Shown here one piece after another: positions 39,401 through 48,487 of a DNA stretch of 64,000 bases. The DNA is from Chondrosia reniformis. Taxonomy: Eukaryota > Porifera > Demospongiae > Chondrillida > Chondrillidae. A program made the translations under genes and the position numbers. Positions within the stretch are counted from its first letter, which is position 1, and each line of letters starts with the position of its first letter. The stretch spans positions 3,908,501 to 3,972,500 of the forward strand of contig OX359200.1 in the NCBI GenBank assembly GCA_947172415.1, read 5' to 3'. The notes under the pieces were generated by a model. The model was given only the letters and a program-made list of their open reading frames with translations. It was not told where the DNA came from and did no database searches.

Positions 39401-40498
39401 GTCTTTTAAGCTGGTCTGGCAGTACACAAGAATGCCATACTCATTTATTAGTTCTTTCACTTAAAATTGTGAATGAAACTTGAGCATGAATCTTGTAATA
39501 TTAATAGGGAAGTGCCGAGAAATCAGTGTCGCCAAATCCTGCTGTTTCACCCAAGCCATCAAAGGCTAAGGTCCCACCTCCAGCTTTGAAGCCTAAACCA
39601 AAATCATCTATTCAAGATGGGGAGCCAGTCAAATCGTCACCTCCTCTTGCTGTGAAGCCAATTAAGGTATGAAGTCTTACTTAGCATCAGGTGCCTACAA
39701 GTGGTTTAGTCTTGTTTGTTTGGAAACAATCTTGGGAAGTATATTTTTGTGTAGGATTGTAAGTACACATGGATCCAGGGGTGGGTACTGGGGCAGTTGC
39801 CCCCTCTTTTGTGAATCCTACAAGACATTTTTATTGTGTACTGTATTCAGATGTACATGAAAAAGAAGGCCCACTGAAGTACACATATGCCTACGTATTT
39901 AGCCTACTGACTTTGCAGCTCACTTTTAGCTGATTTGCTTGTTATTGAAGACAAAATAGATTTGACTGTAGTAGACATATGTAAATCTACAGTACTGAGC
40001 CATGGGATATGAATTGGAGCCAAAGGAAGTTTACGTAAATACAGCCCGGCCATGTCCTAGTGCTTAACCTATCATATTAACTTCACTCTGTGTATAGTTG
40101 CAGTCTCAAGCTCTCCAGTACTTACATGCATCTGTTGTATTATAGTAGTGCAGTTGTATCTCTTGTTAATTGTATAGGATGCTATAGTGGAAGAGCAAAA
40201 GTCACCCAAGAAGGTTCCTCCTCCTAGTGTTAAGCCGAAACCAAAGGCAAGAGAAGCTGCGAAAGATGACAGCCCCCCTGAGACAAGGCAAGCAGCTGCA
40301 TCTACATCAGAGAAACAAAACCTGCCAAGCAAAGAGTTACAAGAAGATTCCAAAGTGGATAATCAGCTTAGTGAGAAAGAAGCATCTACAGCCAAAAATG
40401 GATCCAAAAATGGCAGTCCTGATACAAGCAAAAAAGTTAACTCATCCTCGGATGGAGTGTCCAGTACCAAAGAAGGCACGGAAGATTCTAAGCTGTAA
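12438..40498 (+). CDS. CARMIL: CARMIL actin regulator (LRRC16 family)
   Basis: Thirty-three coding exons join in phase to 4719 nt (1572 aa; human CARMIL1 1371). Domain order is the family's: an N-terminal PH-like domain, leucine-rich repeats, a helical region, then a disordered tail with a capping-protein-binding motif. CARMIL binds CP at the plasma membrane and loosens it from actin barbed ends. Two starts are possible. Met1 (12438) has a poor context (T at -3). Met30 (12525) has a better one and aligns with the vertebrate N-terminus (MPEEESD), so the shorter 1543-aa form may be the main product. Intron 14 has a GC donor. Introns total over 23 kb and hold most repeats of this half. Three following entries give the exons by domain. 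The gene identity is secure; single splice choices are less so. Confidence 0.95.
14806..14846 (+). repeat. Solo copy of the GGTCTTCATCAGT repeat
   Basis: TTTTGACCCAGAGGTCTTCC then TCAGTGACTG in CARMIL intron 1 matches the core of the fold-back family at 7068. No inverted partner is visible nearby, so this looks like a half element. Confidence 0.45.
15985..16906 (+). repeat. 36-bp minisatellite, about 25.6 copies, CARMIL intron 2
   Basis: Twenty-five full units and a 22-bp partial unit of GCTCTCCTGTAGCTATGAGA plus GGCTTTATTTAAGTGT are arrayed without gaps. Variants are few: GCTCTCC or GTTCTCC, TATGAGAG or TAGGAGAG, GGCTTT or GGCCTT. Unit length is a multiple of three, and long frames are open on both strands (334 codons on -). 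Those frames are a by-product of the repeat: the array lies inside an intron between exons 15539-15633 and 17077-17130. Confidence 0.95.
19395..19505 (+). repeat. Irregular TAGCCTCTAGTATGTA / TACGTA repeat
   Basis: About five imperfect copies of a roughly 20-bp unit containing TAGCCTCTAGTATGTA alternate with TACGTACGTA words in CARMIL intron 4. This is a small degenerate satellite patch. Confidence 0.65.
20041..20115 (+). repeat. tRNA-like SINE head (A and B boxes)
   Basis: A pol III A-box-like TAGCTAAGTGGTAGAGC (from 20049) and a B-box-like GGATTCAATTCC (20098-20109) are spaced as in a tRNA. The acceptor arms do not pair convincingly, so I read it as a tRNA-derived SINE head and not a working tRNA gene. 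Confidence 0.4.
20344..20588 (+). repeat. 29-bp minisatellite, CARMIL intron 4
   Basis: Tandem units of CATAGGACTTACTCATAGGA plus CATACTCTA repeat about eight times, with two copies carrying short TACGT insertions (near 20407 and 20530). Each unit is itself built of two similar halves (AGGACTTACTC and AGGACATACTC). Confidence 0.85.
22548..22736. mobile_element. Fold-back family copy in CARMIL intron 7
   Basis: The left part reads GGTTCATCTTCCGATTCTTT, a GTGTCTAAAGATGCAGTTTA segment and TTGTCGGACATTTCAACCCT. The right part carries TTTGAAATGTCCGACAAAAG as an inverted partner. It shares the GAGTGTCTAAAGATGCAG and CAACCCTGAGGGT blocks with copies at 8840, 34851 and 39085. Confidence 0.55.
24270..24760. 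mobile_element. Inverted-repeat element in CARMIL intron 10
   Basis: Arms of about 100 bp (24305-24400 and 24596-24700) are reverse complements. Shared blocks include AACTCTGGATATTACCCCTG, GAGGAGCACAATGAG and GGAACCAAAGTC. They flank a ~190-bp core. The two arms differ at scattered sites and by an insertion in the right arm, so the element is not recent. No coding potential was seen. Confidence 0.65.
25803..26030. repeat. 39-bp minisatellite, CARMIL intron 11
   Basis: About 5.7 units of GGCTGTCCAGCAAACAGTGT plus TGGTTGTACTGAGGTGAAT are arrayed in tandem. The 39-bp unit is 13 codons, so several frames stay open on both strands. These are artefacts inside the intron between 24830 and 26633. 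Confidence 0.92.
28526..28968. mobile_element. pogo/Tc1-like MITE, TA-flanked, CARMIL intron 15
   Basis: Left end TACAGTGTCACCC and reverse complement of right end TACAGTGTAACCC match at 12 of 13 bases and are bounded by TA. Inside, an ATG at 28759 opens MASKRSKTDLKIA, which looks like the first residues of a pogo-type transposase cut short. It is therefore an internally deleted element of about 440 bp. Confidence 0.6.
29453..29566 (+). repeat. 19-bp minisatellite, six copies, CARMIL intron 16
   Basis: Six units of GGAATCAAAGCGATCATTC with one to four changes each follow in tandem. A degenerate tail (CAATTCC and GATCACTTCAATT pieces) extends to about 29690. Confidence 0.88.
31403..31558. mobile_element. 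Fold-back family copy in CARMIL intron 18
   Basis: Arms such as TTGAGTGTCAGCAACATGAA and TTCATGTTGCTGATGCTCAA pair almost perfectly around a centre that contains GTTTCAACCCGGAGGTCTTC and its partial reverse. The same GAGGTCTTCATCAGCA block as at 7068 shows it belongs to that family. Confidence 0.65.
34851..35007. mobile_element. Fold-back family copy in CARMIL intron 24
   Basis: The 157-bp element begins TGAGATGGTTCATCCTTTAG and ends with its reverse complement form CTAAAAGATGAACCATCTCA. Inside are the family blocks GAGTGCCTAGAGATGCAGTT and TTGACCCTGGGAGTCTTCTT. Confidence 0.7.
35405..35640 (+). pseudogene. Relic of a pogo/psq-type transposase start
   Basis: After TACAGTGGGTGGG (35405), an ATG at 35471 reads KRSFDAAFKLKVMEYLEANI and then stops. 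This resembles the N-terminal helix-turn-helix of pogo-like transposases. No further domain follows, so it is a truncated insertion in CARMIL intron 24. Confidence 0.45.
37667..37738 (+). repeat. 24-bp coding repeat in CARMIL exon 27
   Basis: Three identical copies of GAGCCAGCCAAAGTAACAGA plus GAAA encode EPAKVTEK three times. The copies have no nucleotide differences, pointing to recent expansion inside the coding sequence. Confidence 0.95.
39085..39200 (+). repeat. Half copy of the fold-back family, CARMIL intron 31
   Basis: The blocks GAGCATCTAAAGATGCAGTT and TTCGACCCCGAGGGTCTTTT occur in the family order. A full inverted partner was not found. Confidence 0.5.
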
Positions 40499-41356
40499 AG
40501 GAATTAGAAAATTATATTTTCTAGCATGTGTTTTTATAGACGTTTGTAGCATATGAACTCTGTTATAAGGGATAATACTTAATAGTCCTTTCTATTAGCA
40601 TAAACATAAAGTGTGACATTCAAGGTTTTTTGTACTTTTAATTAATTTAGCTTCGAAATTTACGCAGGTGCAGTTACCATAGATGTTAACTACAGAGAGT
40701 ACGGTTGGTCATATGTAGCATACTATAGCACCTCGAGGCATGAGTATACAATTTATATATATTGCTGGCGTACTAAACGTATAAAAACCTTCAAAATTCT
40801 CACCATATCAGAGTGTACGGTAGTACTCTCTAAGTAGGAATGGCCGGAAAAAAATGGCCGCCCTATCCAATGTATTAGCAATCAACACCTCATAAATCGC
40901 CAACGAAGCGATTTTCGGTTATATTCGGTTATTTGCAGCGATTAATGCACGCTTTCCTAAATGCCAAAACATGTTTCGACGCTCTACACGCTCTATAGCG
41001 TTCAAAAAGCGGCTAACTAGGAATAGACCCACTTCCAAAATTCATTTTTTCTTCTTCTTCTTCTTTTATTGAATTGACTAGCGCTAATATGCGAACTTAT
41101 GCGGGCACGTACTAGTTATAAATCGTCATAAATATTTCGGAGCTAGGGAATAGACAGCCCTAAATCTGAATGCGCTCTACAATAAGCATGTTAATTGTGA
41201 AGAGCGAAAATTGTGGTCTTCTCGAACGCCATTTTTTAATTAAGAGAACATAGTTTTCGGCATATTTCTCTTGTCTAAGACGTTATTTTGAGATCTTCGC
41301 CAAGAAAACTTTCAAATCAATTTAAAACTAGTAATATTAAGAGGAAAAAGGGGGAA
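40499..41356. other. Intergenic, possible promoter DNA
   Basis: No exon recognised. The stretch contains AAAATGGCCGCC (40852-40863), a YY1-like box, and becomes richer in CG than the introns, fitting a promoter for a gene to the right. TAAGTAGGAATGG at 40831 recurs at the centre of the next element in reverse, so part of this may be mobile DNA. Confidence 0.4.
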
Positions 41357-41729
41357 TACAAGTAAATAAAAAACATTTACAAAAATGATGTTAGAAGTAG
41401 GAATGGTAGTGTTCACTAATACATCTGCAAAAAGTATCGAAACAAGACACTGATTATATGATAAGGCTAATCATACAGAAGTTGCATATATACTGAAATT
41501 TAAGTAAATTAACCATACACTTCTGTCTTTGGGCGCACCATTCCTACTTAAGGTTAGTGCACCCAAACACAGAAGTGTATGTTAAATTTCAGTATATATG
41601 CAATTTCTGTATGATTAGCCTTATCATATAATCAGTGTCTTGTTTCGATACTTTTTGCAGATGTATTAGTGAACACTACCATTCCTACTTCTAACATCAT
41701 TTTTGTAAATGTTTTTTTATTTACTTGTA
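41357..41729. repeat. Near-perfect 373-bp palindrome
   Basis: Arms of about 170 bp are reverse complements, starting TACAAGTAAATAAA and ending in its complement. By eye they differ by two or three substitutions, one A-run length change and one 10-bp insertion in the left arm. The centre is a short spacer containing CCATTCCTACTTAAGG. The right end abuts TTACTTGTAG|GATG, which has the form of a splice acceptor. Confidence 0.9.
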
Positions 41730-41875
41730 GGATGTATCATCTGCACGTAAATCGTATCCGATCTCGTCTGTGATGTCTTTCAAAGCTGAAACTACAAAGA
41801 ATAAGGTTAAGTGTTTAACTCCGGTGAAAGTTCTTGCTCTACCAGATCGAAGGGGTACGTTTCGATTATTCGAAA

Positions 41876-42511
41876 ATGCCTCTGAAGAAAGCTAAACTGA
41901 GTGGCAAAAGCGAAGGTAAATCGGCCGCAGATTTACTGTCAGACGTTTTGCCCCATAGTGATTCCCAGTGGATGTTAGGCTTTGAATCTCCTAGTAGTAA
42001 TGAAGGGCAACACTCAGTACCCAATGAGAATGTGGTAAGAGTTATACTCTTATCGAGAATTATTAATGCAGGACTTTGATCCAATAAGAAAGGAGCTAAT
42101 TGTGAGTTCACGACTATATAGTTTTGACAATTGGTATACCGTGACTTAATTCAGATGACATCCTGGTATGTTATATTTTCTTTAGGATAATAAGTATTTA
42201 TGTATTCAACGCCATGCTTTCTGTCTGCTGGCAAAAGGAACTTTTATTTGGATGTATGCATGTAGTTGTTTACCCCAAACACAACTTCTATTGAACAGTC
42301 TTGCAAGCAGTATAATAGGATCAGAAGAAGGTACCATGAGTAATTATCTTTAAGTATATGCCATCTATCCTATTCTTTTTGCCTGGAATATGATAGTGAT
42401 TTGCAAATAACTGCAGTTGAGAGTTCAGGTGATTTATTTCTGCTTTTGTATGTATATCTATATATGTTAATACAATAAGTTGTCATCATTTCAGGGTTGG
42501 TAGAAGATTAG
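41876..42511 (+). CDS. Candidate small three-exon gene, unrecognised
   Basis: Exons 41876-42034, 42186-42330 and 42495-42511 have GTAAGA and GTACCA donors and TTTAG and TTCAG acceptors. Phases 0 and 1 match, and the join gives 106 aa ending in TAG. The product starts MPLKKAKLSGKSEGKSAADL (basic, then acidic/serine-rich). The second exon is Cys- and hydrophobic-rich (HAFCLLAKGTFIWMYACSCL). I recognise no domain. An open frame with an acceptor directly upstream (41731-41890) could be its 5' exon in another frame. It may be a transposon-derived fragment. Confidence 0.35.
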
Positions 42512-43402
42512 GTGAAAGAATATCTTTTTGACGTTGATGATTTGTCAGCTGTAGTGGGTGTTCATGTAGATGGTAGCAGTGCAGTGGTTTGTAAGCTGAA
42601 TTCTTCATGGTGCTGAGCTTTGAAGCTTTGTTCTTCTTTGTGCAATGTTTAGAAGCTTCGACCTTCATTGTGCAATCCTTTGAAGCTCCATTCTTTTGCG
42701 CTGCCCTGCTCTGTGGGACTTGCTTGCTTCTTGGTCTAACTTTGCTTCTTCGGGGCTTGCCAGTCCAATAAATTGATCACTTCTGCTCAATAGCGACGGG
42801 AACTTAACTTTACTATAACTTTTGTCCCTTCCATCTGAGGTCTCCCAAAACGTGCTTGACGTTCACTCAATGAGCCAGCCCCTTGTCCTTAGACCCAACC
42901 ATTATGTACTGCTATTTCATTCATTTTTCGTGCCATCAGAGTCTTCTCACACAACAATAGGATTCACACTACATGATCGAGAAACGACATGTTCGTGCAT
43001 TTCAATTAGGTGTTAATAATTGTGATAATACGCGGATGTCCTTGAACCCCCATGTCAGATAGTCGTTTTTAGGGTAACTTAATTTTAATCTGCACAGTAT
43101 ATGTGACCATCCATGCTAAAAGTGCATTTTCGCGTGGTAGCAATATGCTCAGTACGGGCATTTTAAAAACTTCGTGGCAAAACAGTCAAAAGTGCTGTTT
43201 TGTTTTAATAACATTAAATATTCGTTACTCTAACCTTTCCCAATGTTGCCGTCGTTATTTCGGTCCTCTTTGTGCAATAAATCCGATATTCATAAATAAA
43301 AGCTACCGGGAATATGCCATTTTATTCAATATACGGAACAGTGAATATCATTATCGTATGACTTAACTAAAGAGCGCTGAATTCGCACCAAATTCGTAGC
43401 AG

Positions 43403-45046
43403 ATGGCACAAAGAATAGCAAACTCGCTGAACCTTTTCAGAGAAGGTCCTCTTGGCAGTTGCCTTCATTCAGAAGACCAAGATAACATTGTTGAGATCTT
43501 AGATTATTTTTATGATACTTGTGATGAAATTGAAGATGACAACAGTAGTGATGAAGATTTCAGTGATAGAAAAGGTACAAAAATAAGAAACATTAAAAAC
43601 TACATACTAACCCCTATAATATACAATACAAAAAATGAATAAAAAAATAGAATAGGAAACATAATAAACTATATTTTCCTTTCAGATGAGAAGCAGCTTG
43701 ACACTCCATCAACTTCAACTTCACTAAATGAAGGACATGTTCAATGTCCTGCAGATACAGTTCTTATGGTGGACAGTGAAGTAGTTAAATGATGACATTA
43801 GTAGTGAATCTGATAGTGAAGAAATGATGTTAGACATGGATGTACAGGTGAATTCATGTACTCTAACCTCTGTTAGAACAGAGACTGTCAGAAAAGACAG
43901 CAGCTTAGACACCTTCATAGATGAAGGTTGCAAATGTACACTTTACAAGGGTGGACCTTGCTCTACATCAATTTCATGAGAGCACTTTTGCAGCATGCAT
44001 GAGGACTGTGTAGAGTTGTCTCATGCATAGCTTGATATGGCAATATTAGGTCAGCTCTCTGCCTTTACAAATTATGGCTCTAATGTTTCGACTTTTTCTG
44101 GACATCCCACTAAATCTCGCAAACGTTCGTATAGTCAATTTTCTACTCAGGGCAACAGATTTGTCAGGCCACCTTTTGTCAGCTGTTCAATATAAGCCAC
44201 AAACGACTTCGAAATCTTGCTGAGCACCATAAGAAGGTGGGATTAGTTCCACGTATCCATGGTAACGCCGGTAAGAAACCACATAATGTGACACCTTTCG
44301 AATTGGTCCAATTTGTACTCACGTTCCTTCATAACCTCGCTGAAGAAACTGCCTTACTGTTGCCAGGCAGAGTACCAGGATACTCGCACACTGACCTGAA
44401 ATTACTTCCTTCAAGTACAACAAAGAAGACCATATGGAAGAAGTACCTAATTGCGGGTGAGGATATGCAGGGCATCAAAACCATTGGCTACTCCCATTTT
44501 TGCAATTTATAGCAAATACTTGTACCGCAAATTGTAGTAATGAAGCCAATGTCCGACCTGTGTTGGCAATGTCAGCAAAATAGTCATGCTATAATGAGAG
44601 CATCCAATACATCGGAAGCAGAGAAGATAGCTAAGCTACAAGCAGCCTTGGATCATCTGACAGTAGTTAAGGTAGAATGCACCTTTTACAACTCGATCTG
44701 TAAAGATTGCAAGCTGGATGTCAGAGGAATGTTCACCATCGATAGAGAGCTATCTCTTCCAGAAACTCCATCACTGCCTAATTCATGTGCAATACAAGTC
44801 CACTACAGCTCTGACATGGACCAACAAGCACACTTTCCATCAGATCCATTACAACCAGGGCCTATATATTTCCTCACTCCTAGAAGATGTGGAATATTTG
44901 GCATTTGCTGTGAGGCAATTCCAAAACAGATGGATTATCTTACGGATGAAGCCGTGGACTGTGGCAAGGGAGTGAATTGCATCATTAGTCGCCTTCACCA
45001 TTTTTTTCCCCAACATGGCCTAGGTGAAAAGGATACATGGAAATAA
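43403..45046 (+). pseudogene. Degenerate transposase-like gene of an uncharacterised family
   Basis: Pieces in order: an acidic N-terminus (43403-43574, MAQRIANSLNLFREG, then EIEDDNSSDEDFSD); a second acidic piece after the acceptor at 43685; a FIDEGCKC block (about 43915); RIHGNAGKKPHN with LLPGRVPGYSHTDLKLLPSS (44237-44510); and 44540-45046 with MKPMSDLCWQCQQNS, HFPSDPLQPGPIYFLTPRR and GKGVNCIISRLHHFFPQHGL. I recall this architecture from long repeated proteins in cnidarian and sponge genomes that continue into a DNCxGQNKN motif, probably a DDE-type catalytic region. Here the frame ends at GLGEKDTWK, before that motif, so the catalytic half is missing. Stops near 43790, 43979 and 44190 and a frame change near 43785 also break it. 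Confidence 0.6.
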
Positions 45047-48000
45047 AGTAACTCACCAGAAATAAACATCAGCTCAATAGCTATAGTAAAGGCCCGAAAG
45101 TCATGGAAGCTCTGCAGTTTGGGCACCAAAGGTTTGACTACTTCCATTTTCCAAAGTGAGTCATGATGTATATAAGAACCTATTTTGTATTCATGATACA
45201 GTGGAAGTCACTATGTTGAGTCAAGGTAGATAAGGGTAAAGAGTATACTGAATGGGCTTAGGATACTGCATATTGAGTTAAGGTTTCATTACACATTATC
45301 CTTCGTCATGACACTTGCTAAAACCCAATGCTGGCTTCATAATAAAATGTGCTGGCAGGGTTCCCCCCCTCGAAACATTTGTGCCCCTCCTTGAAATTGA
45401 CAAATGCTACATGCTATATATGTGCTAGAGTGAACATTGGTGCACTAAACATGTTTGCCCCCCCCCCTTCATTTATGTTATCATCATTTTGTCCCCCCCT
45501 TGCTAAATACTCTGAAAAAAAACTGACTGGCATGTCTTAGATATAATAATCCTGCTTATGTAGCACATTAATGCTGCATGCATACTGTGTGCATTATATA
45601 TATATATGAAGCCTTTATAAGCCTAACCTTGTACATAGTGGAAAGATATATCCTGTGACTGATTCTGAAGTAGCTTCTGTACATATGGAGTGTTATGAAT
45701 GTCTGCAACCATTTTCCCATGCTCCCTGTCAGTGACTATTTTTTGCCAGGCTAGGTGAGTTAAGTATTTAAATCTGACTGTACCACTTTCGGCCATTAGT
45801 CCATTCAAATATATGGTAACCAATTAATAGTCAAATATATACCAAATTTTAGTATGCCATATCTAGAACTTACTGAGCATAAAAATCAATGATTTCTCAC
45901 TAATAATGTGTTGTATTTAGGCTGTAAACATCATGACCATTAAGGAGAGTTTCTGGTTTGGCCTGCCAATGTGGGTAATAAATAAGCCTACATTCAATTT
46001 GGGGTAGTGTAAAACATTGTTTTATTATACATATGCCATGATATATAGTGGCATTAGTGTTACTTACGGCGTATCCTGTAGGGTGTTTTCTGCAGAACAG
46101 CAGGAAAAATGTTTATCAAATGCTTTGGCAAACCAACACAAAGGCAGTGATAGTAGCTATTGCATATGCAGCACTGCACCCAATCCACTTTCAATTTTAC
46201 ACCTACCAACTGCCCAATGTTACACATATTAAATGGTTTCATGGCACAGAACCTTTTTGATAGGCCTGGAAGTGTGCAGTACTTTTGAGGGGCTTTAACA
46301 TCAATACTTACAGATAATGTATATATATAGTGGTTTTATAGGCTGTATTATCCTATTAACAGATATACCTTAGTATGGTAATAGTGGTACAAAGTGGTTT
46401 GGTGGTAAGTCATGCGACCTAACATCACCACTTTGTACCATCATCGAGTGGAGAGGTGTTGCCATTGCCTTGCAACAGGAACATGGTGGGACTAGTATGT
46501 CGTATCCTGTAGCATGCTCCAGTTCACCAGTTCACGGTACAATTGGATTGGTCTCTGGAGCATGCCAGCAACAAACAGTACCTGCAGTAATCCTATAGAA
46601 GTATTGAAACTGTACTATACAGTGATGTCAGTTACAGTAAATTGAATATTTAAATCCTCCTTTAAGCAATAGGAAATGATGTCTTTGGCACTACTGCATT
46701 CTGGTTTATTCTTCCATGCCTTCATTGAGGATGTTGTGTGCAGGAGGGCATGAGCATCATCGATATCAGATTTAGATTGACTATTTTATATAAAAATGTT
46801 AGAGATTGGAAATCAACATAAGGTGTATATCTGAAGATGGTGAGTTTATGCCATGTCCACTTAGTGATCACAATGTACAACTGCCCATGTTGTTGTAGCC
46901 AAACGGAGCAAAGTTGTTAGTGTTTCATTCCCTTCCATGCTAATTGAAACTTCATGAAACAGGCAGTTCCTATCACCTGTGCATTGTGCTGCCTACATGC
47001 CCTCAGGCACCTTTTGTAGGGCACTGTACATAAAAATAAATTATTAATTAAAAATATATATTGTTGAATGTAATACTCAATAGGCATCCTACTATTGCCA
47101 GTATTCCAGAACAGATTTTAGCCACACCTCTCTTCCTCTACAAGGTTGGTGGATGTCCTAAAAAGTCAACCACTTGGTTCTTGGGGTGCCACAGGCACCC
47201 CTACATTGTTTTCAGAAATTATGTTAATGTATGGCATCCTGTTCGTAACCTTGTATATATATATTTATATCTGTCACCAAAATGGCGGACATTTGGCTGG
47301 CTTTCGTTTTCTAGCTTAAAACTAGCTTTCTCTTCCTTAGCGTCGAATATTAAACGAACGAAAAGGATTTAGAAATCACCTTTACTAATACTATGTAATG
47401 TAAAGCCTTCATAAAAATGAGATATAGCCTAGAAAAATTAACGGCAATCAAGCAATGACCAGATGCGGTTAACCGGACATCGAAGAACTACGTATAAGCG
47501 AAGTGGCTCGAAGTACTTGTTATTAGAGGGTGTATCTTCCTTCAGGTTACTCCATATTTTCAGACTTGTCACTAGTAAATCCTTACTGTTTGACAACTTT
47601 GATATTTCTCGTAGTTTTTTCTGTTAATATTGAATCACATACGTATATATATTTCATAATTTGATGGCTACAGGTGACCAATGTAGATTATATACCTTAT
47701 ACTCAGTGCCTTTTCTTTGTGTAGACAATTGTGCCATCTTTTTCAATGGACATTCCTCTGTATGCATGTATATAAAAAGTATTCTTGCATGCATGGAAAT
47801 AAAATACATATCCTATATTATTAAGATATGCAGTACCTTTCAATAAAAATTGACCGTTCTACGCCTGTACCCGTACGCGTTTTTTATGCAAAGACACACT
47901 TACGAACCTGTACAAACCCCGTCAGTAACCTGTACATCAAAATAGACGAAACCTGTTCTCCCACCCACACCTGTAGGTATCTTCACAGTCTGTTATTATA

Positions 48001-48121
48001 AAGGATACCACAGGGCTGTGATAGTTTTTATAGTTAATGTGGGGAATTTTAATGTTCGAAGCAAAGCACACACAGCGTCATCTTTAACCTTTTAACGACT
48101 GCGTTTTCTACTTTTGCAAGG
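45047..48121. other. Transposon-rich spacer with a PHD-like fragment on -
   Basis: No intact gene. On the - strand, 46242-46060 reads WVQCCICNSYYHCLCVGLP, the second half of a PHD finger. A further - strand open piece (45823-45623) may belong to the same dead gene. Short hairpins occur: GGTACAAAGTGGT/ACCACTTTGTACC (46389-46439) and GCATGCTCCAG/CTGGAGCATGC (46513-46564). CAAAATGGCGGAC at 47278-47290 is a YY1-like box with no assigned gene. Confidence 0.4.
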
Positions 48122-48487
48122 CCGTTAACGACTGCACACTCCTTCTGAGCCAGCACTGGCGAATCAACCCTTAAAGTGTATTTTAAGGTCAAAACTAAAG
48201 TTAGTTAAAAGCTTACCTTAAAATGACTCTCTTCTGTATTGATTCAGGGAAGTACTTCAGGAACTGACGGTAGAATTTGACCAAATACCAACTGGCTTCC
48301 CTAGGCAGCCATTTCCGCTTGTGTAATACTCAATAAATGGTGCCTAATACGTACGTAAAGATAATTTTAACAACGTGACCGTACGTGATATTTCCACCTA
48401 CACATTTACGCTAGTAGGCAAGAGTCACGTTTTTGTATACCGAATACTGTACAGACCATGTAGTTTGACGATACTTTGCACGATTAT

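Larger units (their letters stand above)
32097..40498 (+). other. CARMIL exons 20-33: helical region, CP-binding motif, tail
   Basis: Helical exons (residues about 679-926): 32097-32198, 32698-32820, 32982-33098, 33253-33422, 34218-34305, 35876-35923 and 36058-36154. Exon 27 (36963-37929) opens with the capping-protein interaction motif LEHLTKSRPK at residues 941-950, an exact fit to LxHxTxxRPK. About 270 residues of Glu/Lys/Pro-rich low complexity follow. Tail exons: 38040-38093, 38315-38442, 38534-38671, 38759-38931, 39508-39666 and 40178-40498. They include the conserved GFGSEVMSQMKRR block and three SPKK/SPKP...KPKPK proline-lysine motifs. I do not see the second, CARMIL-specific CP-contact motif with its paired Phe and Trp after the CPI motif. 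Confidence 0.85.

Noticed and set aside
41731-41892. Alternative last exon of CARMIL after the palindrome
   Set aside because: The phase fits, but it lacks similarity to the family, and a complete terminal exon with stop already exists at 40178-40498.
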